A stretch of DNA of 64,000 bases, taken from CAMDPA01 sp964574325 (GTDB taxonomy: Bacteria > Pseudomonadota > Alphaproteobacteria > Rhizobiales > Hyphomicrobiaceae). The DNA lies in NCBI GenBank assembly GCA_964574325.1, contig CAZNMY010000020.1, positions 1 through 64,000 of the forward strand, written 5' to 3'. This document shows, one piece after another, positions 50,570 through 58,475 of the stretch. The notes under the pieces were generated by a model. The model saw only the letters and a list, made by a program, of their open reading frames with translations. It was not told the origin of the DNA and did no database searches. Position numbers and translations under genes: made by a program. Position 1 is the first letter of the stretch, and the number at the start of each line of letters is the position of its first letter.

Positions 50570-51547
50570 ATGATCGTCGACTGCCACGCCCATCTCATCC
50601 CGCAATCGCTGCTGCAGCAGGCGCAGAAGGATGCCGCGCACTTCCCCAACGTGAAGCTGAACCCGGCGGGCGAAAGCCTCGGCTTCCAGTTCGCGACCTC
50701 GAAGGCGACGCGCCCCGCGATGAAGGGCCTCTACGATCTCCCCGGCCGCGTGAAGTGGATGGCCGACAACGGCATCGACCGTCAGGTCTGCGGCGGCTGG
50801 CTCGACATGATGGGCAACGAGTTGCCGGCCGCCGAAGGCCAGCGCTGGAACCGCATGGCCAACGAGCACATGCTCTCGGTCGCCAAGTCCGAGAGCAAGA
50901 TCATCCCGCTCGCGGCCCTGCCGATGCAGGACGGCGCGATGGCCGCCGAGGAGCTCAAGTGGGCGCACAGACAAGGCTTCAAGGGCGCGATGATCGGCAC
51001 CCAGCCCAAGGGCGTCGGCGGCGTTCTCGACGATCCCTCGCTCGACGTATTCTGGAAGACGGCGGACGACCTCGGCTCGGCGATCTTCTTCCATCCCGTG
51101 TTCGAGAGCGGCGACAACCGCGTCCACGACTACGGCATGGCCAACGCCATCGGCCGCATTACGGACTCGATGATCGCCCTCGGCCGCCTGATCTACGCAG
51201 GCCATATCCTGAAATATAAAAACGTGAAATTCATCGCCGGCATCGGCGGCGCGGGCTTGCCCTACATCGCCGGCCGCCTGCGCCGCAACTACGGCGTCGA
51301 AGCCGGCAAGGTCGCCGATCCCGATGCGTCGCTCGCGGCCCTCTGGTACGACGCGCTGGTGCAGGACGTCGGCGTATTGAAGTTCCTCGCCTCCAAGGTC
51401 GGCACCGACCGGATGATGATGGGCTCGGACGCGCCATTCCCGATCGGCGATCTCTCGATGCCCCAGAAGATCATCACCGAAGCCGGCTTCAGCCCGTCGG
51501 AAGTCGCCTCGATCAACGGCGGATTGGCCGCCAAGATTTTCGGCTGA
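50570..51547 (+). CDS. Amidohydrolase family protein (ACMSD-like decarboxylase type)
   Basis: The 325-residue TIM-barrel protein opens MIVDCHAHLIP with the metal-binding HxH (His6, His8), then FFHPVF (His175) and MGSDAPFPIGD (Asp287). This matches amidohydrolase_2 proteins that include 2-amino-3-carboxymuconate-6-semialdehyde decarboxylase and 5-carboxyvanillate or resorcylate decarboxylases. In most relatives a His precedes the GG in the strand before the C-terminal helix; here the sequence is GIGGAGLP without it. The ATG at 50570 follows AGGAG. With the UbiD gene downstream it suggests aromatic decarboxylation. Confidence 0.88.
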   Translation: MIVDCHAHLIPQSLLQQAQKDAAHFPNVKLNPAGESLGFQFATSKATRPAMKGLYDLPGRVKWMADNGIDRQVCGGWLDMMGNELPAAEGQRWNRMANEHMLSVAKSESKIIPLAALPMQDGAMAAEELKWAHRQGFKGAMIGTQPKGVGGVLDDPSLDVFWKTADDLGSAIFFHPVFESGDNRVHDYGMANAIGRITDSMIALGRLIYAGHILKYKNVKFIAGIGGAGLPYIAGRLRRNYGVEAGKVADPDASLAALWYDALVQDVGVLKFLASKVGTDRMMMGSDAPFPIGDLSMPQKIITEAGFSPSEVASINGGLAAKIFG

Positions 51548-51645
51548 CGCGGCCTCGTGAGACCGTGATTTCGGCGGATGGCTTTCGGGCCACCGCCGAT
51601 GTCTGCTAGAATCAGCTCGTCGCACGTAGCCAGGCACTCGCGAAA

Positions 51646-51972
51646 ATGCATCCCGCGGTCGAAAACCAGTTGCGCGAGAAGGCAGCGGATTTGTCCGCAG
51701 CTTGCAGGCGCTTCGGCGTTGAGCGCCTCGATCTGTTCGGCTCGGCCGTCACGGGAGCGTTCGATCCGGCTACGAGCGATCTCGACTTCCTGGTGGAGTT
51801 CGATGCGGGCGCTCGCGATCAAGCCTTCGATCATTACTTCGGATTGAAGGAGCGACTGAGCGCTCTACTTTCATTTCCCGTAGAACTCGTGACGCGGCGG
51901 TCGCTTCGCAAGCCGATACTGATCGACGAGATCGAGCGCAACAGGACGCCGGTGTATGCCTCATCGCCCTGA
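51646..51972 (+). CDS. mntA: MntA-type nucleotidyltransferase antitoxin
   Basis: The 108-residue product is a minimal nucleotidyltransferase with GS (residues 32-33) and the DLD catalytic pair (Asp45, Asp47) spaced as GSx11DxD, close to the family consensus. MntA neutralises HepT by AMPylating a Tyr in its RX4HXY motif. It overlaps the following hepT by 17 bases and both are in the right order, so the pair is a complete MntA/HepT toxin-antitoxin system. No strong ribosome-binding site precedes the ATG at 51646. Confidence 0.88.
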   Translation: MHPAVENQLREKAADLSAACRRFGVERLDLFGSAVTGAFDPATSDLDFLVEFDAGARDQAFDHYFGLKERLSALLSFPVELVTRRSLRKPILIDEIERNRTPVYASSP

Positions 51973-52297
51973 TAAGCTCATCGCAGACATGATTGCCGCC
52001 GCCGAAGCCATTGCCGTCTTCACAGCAGCCCGCCCACGCGCAGACTACGATAACGACCTGATGCTTCGATCCGCCGTCGAGCGACAATTCGAAATCCTGC
52101 GCGAGGCCCTGCGCCGTCTCGACCAATTGGCACCTGAACTGACCGCGCGGATAACCGACCATCGGCGAATCATCGATTTCCGCAATCTGATCGCACATGG
52201 ATACGACGCGATCGATCCAGACATCGTCTGGCAGGTGGTTCTCGACAAGCTTCCCGTTCAATTGAACGAAGCCCGCCTGCTTTTGTCCGAGCAATAG
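51956..52297 (+). CDS. hepT: HepT-like ribonuclease toxin
   Basis: The 113-residue all-helical product carries the HEPN RNase motif RX4HXY in RNLIAHGY (Arg76, His81, Tyr83). Tyr83 is the residue AMPylated by MntA in characterised pairs. The start ATG at 51956 lies inside the end of mntA, in another frame, giving translational coupling. It ends 46 bp before the UbiD gene, between two catabolic genes on the same strand. Confidence 0.9.
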   Translation: MPHRPDKLIADMIAAAEAIAVFTAARPRADYDNDLMLRSAVERQFEILREALRRLDQLAPELTARITDHRRIIDFRNLIAHGYDAIDPDIVWQVVLDKLPVQLNEARLLLSEQ

Positions 52298-52343
52298 GTT
52301 TCCAAAGCTCCCCGATCGTCTGACCGAATGAAGAGGAACTAAC

Positions 52344-53978
52344 ATGACCAAGCGCGCCTATCGCGATCTGCACGAGCACCTCGACGAACTGAAGAAGAAG
52401 GGTCTCCTCGTCACCGTCGACCGCAAGATCGACAAGGACAGTGAGCTTCACGCGCTCGTGCGCTGGCAGTTCGTCGGCGGCCTGAAGGAGGAGGAGCGCA
52501 AGGCGTTTCTGTTCACCAACATCGTCGACGGCAAGGGCAGGAAATACGACATGCCCGTCGTCGTCGGCGCGCTCGCGGCCAACCGCGCGGTCTACTCGGT
52601 CGGCATGGACGCCCCTGTCGAGAAGATCCAGGACAAGTGGGACAACGCCATCGCGCATCCCGTTCCGCCCGTCATCGTCGAGAAGGCGGCGTGCCAGGAG
52701 GTCGTGCACACCGGCAACGACCTGATGGGCGAGGGCAAGGGCCTCGGCATCCTGCCGATCCCGATCTCGACGCCGGGCTTCGACAGCGCGCCGACGCTGA
52801 CGGCTGCCAATGTGGTGACGAAAGATCCCGGCAGCGGCGTCTCCAACATGGGCACGTACCGCTGCGCGCTGAAATCGTCGAACCGTCTCGTCGTGCGCAT
52901 GGCGACGCGCGTCGGAGGTGCGGGCGGCTATCGCCACTACGTCGCCCACCAGAAGCGCGGCGACAAGGAGATGCCCTGCGCCATCGTGCTCGGCGCGCCG
53001 CCGATGGTGATGTTCATGGGCCCGCAGAAGCTGCCGCTCGACGCCGACGAAGTGCCGGTGGCCGGCGGCCTCGCAGGCGGCCCGATCGCGATGGTCAAGT
53101 GCAAGACGGTCGACCTCATGGTGCCCGCCGAAAGTGAGATCGTCATCGAGGGAATGATCGACACCGAGTACGTCGAGCCCGAGGCGCCGTTCGGCGAGAG
53201 CCACGGCCACGTCGCGCTCGAGGAATACAACATGCCGATGCGGGTCACCGCGATCACGCATCGCAAGAAGGCGATCGTGCCGTCGTATCTCAGCCAGGTC
53301 GCGCCGTCTGAATCGAGCGTCATCAAGCGCGTCGCTTACGAGCCGCTGTTCCTCAAGCACCTGCGCGACGACCTCAACATCAAGGGCGTCAGCCGCGTCT
53401 CTCTGCACGAGCCGCTGACCGGCCTGCTCCGCCTCACCATCGTGACGTGCGGTCGCGACATGCCCGACACCGAAGTCTGGCGCGCGCTCTATGGTGCCGC
53501 CTTCTTCAAGGGCGACTGCGGCAAGATCACCGTTGCCGTGAACGAGGACATCGACCCCGACAACATGGACGCGGTGTGGTGGGCGATCGCCTACCGCTCC
53601 AATCCCATCCAGGACGTCAAGCTGCTGGAGCGGCGCGGCCAGGGTCACGGCCCCAAGCGCGAGCACGGCACCGAGCGCGACTCGACGATGCTGATCGACG
53701 CCACGATGAAGTCCGCCATGCCGCCGCTCGCGTTGCCCAAGCAGGAATACATGGAAAAGGCGAAGGGCATCTGGGACGAGCTCGGCCTGCCCGCCTTGAA
53801 GCCGCAGCCGCCGTGGTTCGGCTATTCCCTCGGCGACTGGCTGCCGGAGTGGGACACCGCCGCCCTCCGCGCCGTCAAGGGCGACTGGCTCGAGAACGGC
53901 CGCATATCCGAACAACACAAGAAGAAGGGCCTCAAGCCCGAAACCAAGTTCCGCCCCGACGAGACGAACGAGGATTGA
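52344..53978 (+). CDS. UbiD family (prenyl-FMN) decarboxylase
   Basis: UbiD-fold enzymes decarboxylate aromatic or alpha,beta-unsaturated acids with prenylated FMN made by UbiX. The 544-residue protein follows the family plan: an N-terminal domain (DLHEHLDELKKKGLLVTV), VSNMGTYRCALKSSNRL and GGLAGGP. EAPFGESHGH, containing the conserved Glu, follows, then the C-terminal domain with DIDPDNMDAVWWA. No ubiX is nearby. Length and low similarity to ubiquinone UbiD suggest a catabolic member, for example of the hydroxybenzoate or phenylphosphate carboxylase kind. The ATG at 52344 follows GAGGAA. Confidence 0.93.
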   Translation: MTKRAYRDLHEHLDELKKKGLLVTVDRKIDKDSELHALVRWQFVGGLKEEERKAFLFTNIVDGKGRKYDMPVVVGALAANRAVYSVGMDAPVEKIQDKWDNAIAHPVPPVIVEKAACQEVVHTGNDLMGEGKGLGILPIPISTPGFDSAPTLTAANVVTKDPGSGVSNMGTYRCALKSSNRLVVRMATRVGGAGGYRHYVAHQKRGDKEMPCAIVLGAPPMVMFMGPQKLPLDADEVPVAGGLAGGPIAMVKCKTVDLMVPAESEIVIEGMIDTEYVEPEAPFGESHGHVALEEYNMPMRVTAITHRKKAIVPSYLSQVAPSESSVIKRVAYEPLFLKHLRDDLNIKGVSRVSLHEPLTGLLRLTIVTCGRDMPDTEVWRALYGAAFFKGDCGKITVAVNEDIDPDNMDAVWWAIAYRSNPIQDVKLLERRGQGHGPKREHGTERDSTMLIDATMKSAMPPLALPKQEYMEKAKGIWDELGLPALKPQPPWFGYSLGDWLPEWDTAALRAVKGDWLENGRISEQHKKKGLKPETKFRPDETNED

Positions 53979-53999
53979 AGCATGATCGCGCTCGCAATT

Positions 54000-54049
54000 C
54001 TCCTCCCCCCTTGCGGGGGAGGTGGCGCGTAGCGCCGGAGGGGGGAGCC
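54000..54049. repeat. CTCCCCC-type palindromic repeat
   Basis: A 50-bp copy nearly identical to 47329-47378: CTCCCCCC-TTGC-GGGGGAGG arms followed by GGCGCGTAGCGCC and GGAGGGGGG. It occupies the convergent junction between the UbiD gene and the leftward small membrane gene, a position where it could end both transcripts. Confidence 0.8.
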
Positions 54050-54057
54050 GGGCGACG

Positions 54058-54285
54058 TCAAATCGCCAGCAGCAGCAGCGCAACCTCGAACATCGCCATC
54101 GAACCGCCCGCAAGTGCCGCGATTGCCCACAGGTCTGTCTGCAGCACCAGCGCCGGCACGCCCAGCAGCAGCATGTGCGCGGCGATCCGGCGCGCCTTGA
54201 TCTCTGCGAGAGACGGCCGGAACACGACGTAGAACAACAGCAGCACGAGTGTAGTCGTCAGAACGCTTCCGATCAGGAACTCCAT
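54058..54285 (-). CDS. Small polytopic membrane protein (hypothetical)
   Basis: A 75-residue product with two or three hydrophobic segments (GSVLTTTLVLLLFYVVF, AAHMLLLGVPALVL and AALAGGSMAMFEVALLLLA) separated by a basic loop (AEIKARR). The ATG at 54283-54285 was preferred to the upstream frame because AGAGG lies before it and the sequence upstream is not membrane-like. It lies downstream of tatC on the same strand, 150 bp away, where serS is found in many relatives. Function unknown. Confidence 0.55.
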   Translation of the reverse strand: MEFLIGSVLTTTLVLLLFYVVFRPSLAEIKARRIAAHMLLLGVPALVLQTDLWAIAALAGGSMAMFEVALLLLAI

Positions 54286-54435
54286 CTGCGCAACCTCTGT
54301 CCCGGCGCTTCGCTCGCGCAGCATGTAGCTATCGAACGCCGTCGACGCACTCGGCCCGATGGCCAAGTCTGGCTGCCGCGATGTCGCAGCAGGCATCGAG
54401 CGAAACACCAGCGAACGGAACGCCGGGACGCTCGC

Positions 54436-55266
54436 TCAGGTCGCGTCGTCGTACTTCTTCGACTGCCCCTGAACCCGTTCGACCGCGAGAATTGAGATCT
54501 CGTAAAGCAGCACCGTCGGCAGCGCCATCGCGATCTGGCTGATCGGGTCGGGTGGCGTCAGCACGGCAGCGACGGCGAAGATCGCCACGATCGCCCAGCG
54601 CCGCTTTTCGCGCAGCGCCGATGCCGTAACGAGGCCCGCCCGCGCCAGCAGCGTCAGCACGACGGGCAGCTGGAAAACGATGCCGAAGCCGAAGATCAGC
54701 GTCATGATCAGCGACAGGTACTCGTTGACCTTGAACATCGGGTCGATCTTGGTCAGCTCGTCCGTCGGCAGCAGGCTGAAGGAAAAGCTCATCAGCAGCG
54801 GCATCGCGATGAAATAGACGACGCTCGCCCCGATCGTGAACAGGATCGGCGTCGCCATCAGATACGGTCGGAACGCATCGCGCTCGTTTTCGTAGAGACC
54901 CGGCGCCACGAACTTGTAGATCTGGTTGGCGATCACCGGAAAGGCGAGAAAGCCCGCACCGAACATCGCCACCTTCAGGTTGGTGAAGAAGTATTCCAGC
55001 GGTCCCGTGATGACGAGCTTGGGATCGCCGAGGCTCTTGGGCCAGACCCAGACCAGCGGCAGCGTCAGAATGTTGTAGATGTATTTCGCCACCGCAAAGC
55101 ACAGCACGAACATCACGGCGAACGCGATCAGCGAATAGATCAGCCGCTGGCGCAGCTCGACCAGATGATCCATCAGCGGCATGCGGGAGGCGTCGATGTC
55201 CTCCTGGCCCGGCCGGTTCGGCTCGCCGCTGCTACTGCTGCCGTGCGATGGTGTCATGTCTTGCAT
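54436..55266 (-). CDS. tatC: Twin-arginine translocase subunit TatC
   Basis: TatC is the six-span receptor for twin-arginine signal peptides. The 276-residue product has the N-terminal family motif MPLMDHLVELRQRL (about residues 29-42), six hydrophobic segments and the TPPDPISQ motif before the last span. The ATG at 55266 (GAGG eight bases upstream) is preferred; an ATG at 55284 overlapping the tatB stop would add six residues. It ends the leftward tatA-tatB-tatC block. Confidence 0.96.
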   Translation of the reverse strand: MQDMTPSHGSSSSGEPNRPGQEDIDASRMPLMDHLVELRQRLIYSLIAFAVMFVLCFAVAKYIYNILTLPLVWVWPKSLGDPKLVITGPLEYFFTNLKVAMFGAGFLAFPVIANQIYKFVAPGLYENERDAFRPYLMATPILFTIGASVVYFIAMPLLMSFSFSLLPTDELTKIDPMFKVNEYLSLIMTLIFGFGIVFQLPVVLTLLARAGLVTASALREKRRWAIVAIFAVAAVLTPPDPISQIAMALPTVLLYEISILAVERVQGQSKKYDDAT

Positions 55267-55276
55267 CGCCGCGGCC

Positions 55277-55771
55277 TCACGCATTCACCTTGGAAGACTC
55301 TGGCACCTTGGAAGCGGCAGGTCCATCCGGCGGCGCCGCAGCGGCTGCAGCCGCGATCGCCGCAGCACCTGCCCCTTGCACGGGGGCCTGAGGCGGCGAC
55401 CTGTCGTCGCTCACGCCCATCGGCAGGCCGTTGGCATCGTGCATATCGGCTGAGTTGGTGACGCCGATCCCCTGCGCTGTCTCGTCGAGTTCACGCTTCA
55501 GCGAGCCGATCTCGGTGTCCACCGAACGCTCGACGTCGCGGAACGTATTCTCCGCGTCCGTCTTGATGTTCTCCACGTCCTTGCGGAGCTGATCGAGCTC
55601 GCTCTCGCGCATCGCCTCGTCGAACTGCGCCCGGAACTCAGCCGCCTGGCGCTTGATCACGCCGAGGTACTTGCCGACGGTACGCAGCAGAGTCGGCAAT
55701 TCCTTCGGGCCCACGACGATGAGGGCCACGATGCCTATGACGAGGATCTCCTGCCACGCGATGTCGAACAT
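55277..55771 (-). CDS. tatB: Sec-independent translocase protein TatB
   Basis: TatB is a single-span Tat receptor partner. The 164-residue product begins MFDIAWQEILVIGIVALIVVGPKELP, shown in part as the FDI and GPKELP motifs, with the membrane helix at about residues 6-20, the glycine hinge before KELP and a long amphipathic and charged helix. The C-terminal 60 residues are Ala/Pro-rich and disordered. It is in the correct order between tatA and tatC; 10 bp separate it from tatC. Confidence 0.96.
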   Translation of the reverse strand: MFDIAWQEILVIGIVALIVVGPKELPTLLRTVGKYLGVIKRQAAEFRAQFDEAMRESELDQLRKDVENIKTDAENTFRDVERSVDTEIGSLKRELDETAQGIGVTNSADMHDANGLPMGVSDDRSPPQAPVQGAGAAAIAAAAAAAPPDGPAASKVPESSKVNA

Positions 55772-55998
55772 ACTTCAATCCTGACGTCTGGTCTCGGGCG
55801 CCCCGGCAGCCGCTGCCACCTTGGGTCCTTGACATGACGTATGGGGCCGCGCCCCGATGATCACCCCTGTGGTGACCATCATTAGATGCCCGACCTCTAC
55901 GCTTAGTGAAACAAATTACTCGCCGTCTCGTGAACGCCGGCGGAAATCAAGGCACTGCCCCGAGTTTCCGTGGCGCCGCAGGCCATAGGCCGTGAGCC

Positions 55999-56244
55999 TC
56001 AACCGACTTTCGACTTGTCGGGCGAACTCTGCGCCGCCGTTCCTGCCGAACCCTCGATCGTCTTGGGGTCCTTCTTGGCGTCGTCGCCCGGCTTGGCGGC
56101 CGCATCGTCTTCGGCCATCCCCTTCTTGAAGCTCTTTATGCCCTTCGCCACGTCGCCCATGATCTCGGAGATCTTGCCCCGGCCGAACAAGAGAACGACG
56201 ATCAGCAGCAGAATGACCCAATGCCAGATGCTGGTTGCACCCAT
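55999..56244 (-). CDS. tatA: Sec-independent translocase protein TatA
   Basis: TatA forms the pore-like oligomer of the Tat system. The 81-residue product begins MGATSIWHWVILLLIVVLLF with the membrane helix, then the FGRGKISEIMGDVAKGIKSFK hinge and amphipathic helix region (quoted by its FGRGKI and KGIKSFKKG parts), and a charged tail. GGGAG precedes the ATG. The gap to tatB is 227 bp, larger than usual. Confidence 0.96.
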   Translation of the reverse strand: MGATSIWHWVILLLIVVLLFGRGKISEIMGDVAKGIKSFKKGMAEDDAAAKPGDDAKKDPKTIEGSAGTAAQSSPDKSKVG

Positions 56245-56449
56245 TGAACTTAGCTCCCTTGCGGCGCCGTAGTCGTGACCTGCGATCGCCCATGTCTCGG
56301 ATTGGCCGACACTATCGCAGATCGGGCATATGGGGGCAAGGCCGCCGCGCGTCCAGCGGGCTGCTGCAACCGGCTGGAAAATTCAATCATTTTCGCCCCA
56401 CCCCATTGCCCGAAAAGAGACAGGACCCGGGGTGCGCAAGAAAGGCTTA

Positions 56450-57424
56450 TCACCTATCGCCGCCGTCCTCTCGCGGAGGCAGGGCCGCATCCGGCCCTTG
56501 CGCAGCCTCTTCCGCGTCCTCGTCCCCCGCGAACATCTCGGGGCCCAGCCCTTCCGCTTCGTCCTCGTCCTCGATCGGTTCCTCCAGCTGCAGCTCGCTC
56601 TGCAGCGGCTCGTCGCCTTCGCCAGCATCCTCGAGCGGCAACTCGTCGGGCATCAGTGCCGCTGCATCCTTCGGCTCCGGCACCTTGAAGTCCGGTGGCA
56701 GGTTGGCGTCGAGCAGGCCGGCCGCCTTGAGATCCGCGAGCCCCGGCAGGTCCTTTACCGCTTCGAGACCGAAATGCTCCAGGAAGCGCTCCGTCGTCCC
56801 ATAGGTGATCGGCTTGCCGGGCGCACGCCGACGCCCGCGCGGACGGACCCACCCCGCCTCCATCAGCACGTCCAGCGTGCCCTTTGAGATCGTGACGCCG
56901 CGCACCTCCTCGATTTCCGCGCGCGTCACCGGCTGGTGATAGGCGACGATCGCCAGCGTTTCGAGCGCCGCCCTGGAAAGCCGCCGCTCCTGCTTGGAAT
57001 GGCGCTCCAGAACCCACGACAGGTCTTCCGCGGTTCGGAACGCCCACTTGCCCGCGACCTTGACCAGATTGACGCCGCGCCCCGCATAAGTTTCCGCGAG
57101 TTCGGCCAGCAATGACGCGACGCTGTCGCCCGCCTTCAGATATGTCGCCAGCCGCGCCTCGTCCTGCGGCTCGGCAGCCGCGAAGATCACCGCTTCGAGA
57201 ATGCGCAGCTTCTCCGCCCGCTCGGGATCGGGCTTGGGAGCCTCGCGGACAACCCCAGGCCCTGCCGTCGTGCTCTCCTCGATCGTGCTGATGAGATCGT
57301 GCACCGGGTTCGCGTCGCGCGCGATGCTGGCCTCAGCGGCGTTCGCAGTGCCGCTCTCGACCACCTTCAGCCGTGGCGGTGCGCCCCGACCACCACCATC
57401 CTGCCCGGCTCCATCCCGCGACAT
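56450..57424 (-). CDS. scpB: Segregation and condensation protein B
   Basis: ScpB is a winged-helix partner of SMC and ScpA in chromosome condensation. The 324-residue product has a variable N-terminus, a central pair of winged helices (EAVIFAAAEP, LSRAALETLAIVAYHQPVTR and ISKGTLDVLMEAGWV) and an acidic C-terminal tail of about 90 residues rich in Asp/Glu that is much longer than in most ScpB proteins. The ATG at 57422-57424 follows GAGG and begins five bases after the scpA stop. Confidence 0.95.
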   Translation of the reverse strand: MSRDGAGQDGGGRGAPPRLKVVESGTANAAEASIARDANPVHDLISTIEESTTAGPGVVREAPKPDPERAEKLRILEAVIFAAAEPQDEARLATYLKAGDSVASLLAELAETYAGRGVNLVKVAGKWAFRTAEDLSWVLERHSKQERRLSRAALETLAIVAYHQPVTRAEIEEVRGVTISKGTLDVLMEAGWVRPRGRRRAPGKPITYGTTERFLEHFGLEAVKDLPGLADLKAAGLLDANLPPDFKVPEPKDAAALMPDELPLEDAGEGDEPLQSELQLEEPIEDEDEAEGLGPEMFAGDEDAEEAAQGPDAALPPREDGGDR

Positions 57425-57429
57425 CGCCC

Positions 57430-58380
57430 TCAATCCTCGTCCTTCGGTGCCGCAACCGCACTCTTCGGCGGCCCCGGCGAACGCCGCATGTGGATTGGCC
57501 CGAACGACCGCTCCTGCCGCAACTCGATCATACCTTCACGCGCCATTTCAAGCGTCGCACCGAAAGAGCTGGCGAGCACGGAGCGACCGACGCCCGGCGC
57601 GGGTTCGACCGGCAGATACTGATGCAGAAAGAGATCGAGCTGAACCCATTCGCCCGTGCTCCGCCCGACCAGCGTTTCGAGCTGCCGCCGTGCATCCTTG
57701 ATCGACCAGACCAGCCGCCTTTTGACGACGTGCACCCGCTTGATCGTCCGACGGCGCTGATCGGCATAAGCCTTGAGCAGATCGTAGATGCTCGCCGTCC
57801 AAACCGTCTCGCGCACCGTCCGCACGGTCTCCGGCTGCCCGCGATAGAACACGTCCTGACCGAGCCGCTTGCGCGTCATCAACTGCGCCGAGACTTTGCG
57901 CATCGCATCGAGCCGCTGCAGCCGGAAATGCAGCAGGGCCTTCAACTCATCTCCCGTCGGCCCGTCGTCGGCGGCCTTCTCCTTGGGCAGCAGCAACCGC
58001 GACTTGAGGAACGCCAGCCACGCCGCCATGACGAGATAGTCGGCCGCGACTTCCAGGTTGACCCGCTTCGCCTCCGCGATGAACGCGAGGTACTGGTCGA
58101 CCAGCGCCAGGATCGATATGTGCGCCAGGTCGATCTTGTGCGTCCGCGCCAGCGCGAGCAGCAGATCGAGCGGCCCCGAGAACCCCGCGATGTCGACCGA
58201 CAGCGCCTCTTCCGGCCAGACCTCGAGCGACGAGACCTCGGACGACGAGACCTCGGGCGACGTCACCGGCGCTTCCCACGCCGCGATGTCGTCGACGGGC
58301 GCAGCGCCTGGCTTCTCGGAGGCCGATTTGTCGTCTGAGATCACGGGTCGGATGCTCGCGAGGACGTTGGGTTCCGGCAC
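57430..58380 (-). CDS. scpA: Segregation and condensation protein A
   Basis: ScpA is the kleisin that bridges SMC heads. The 316-residue product has a low-complexity acidic N-terminus of about 60 residues, then the family's FSGPLDLLLALARTHKIDL (about 67-85) and YLVMAAWLAFLKSRLLLP. A C-terminal winged-helix region follows. The only good start is GTG at 58380. Three consecutive 15-bp repeats in the N-terminal part encode an SSxEV motif. It is followed by scpB with a five-base gap. Confidence 0.94.
   Translation of the reverse strand: MPEPNVLASIRPVISDDKSASEKPGAAPVDDIAAWEAPVTSPEVSSSEVSSLEVWPEEALSVDIAGFSGPLDLLLALARTHKIDLAHISILALVDQYLAFIAEAKRVNLEVAADYLVMAAWLAFLKSRLLLPKEKAADDGPTGDELKALLHFRLQRLDAMRKVSAQLMTRKRLGQDVFYRGQPETVRTVRETVWTASIYDLLKAYADQRRRTIKRVHVVKRRLVWSIKDARRQLETLVGRSTGEWVQLDLFLHQYLPVEPAPGVGRSVLASSFGATLEMAREGMIELRQERSFGPIHMRRSPGPPKSAVAAPKDED
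58219..58263. repeat. 15-bp tandem repeat in scpA
   Basis: Three near-identical units of GACCTCGAGCGACGA (58219-58233, 58234-58248, 58249-58263, differing at two to three positions) encode an SSxEV motif repeat on the minus strand, in the non-conserved N-terminal tail of ScpA. The unit length preserves the reading frame. Confidence 0.8.
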
Positions 58381-58475
58381 CTTCGCCCCGGATTATCCCG
58401 ACTGAACTGCAGCTTAGCCTGTTGTAGCGAGCGCATAAAGACCGCTGTACCAGGCCGCTGTACCCGGTTGCCGGA

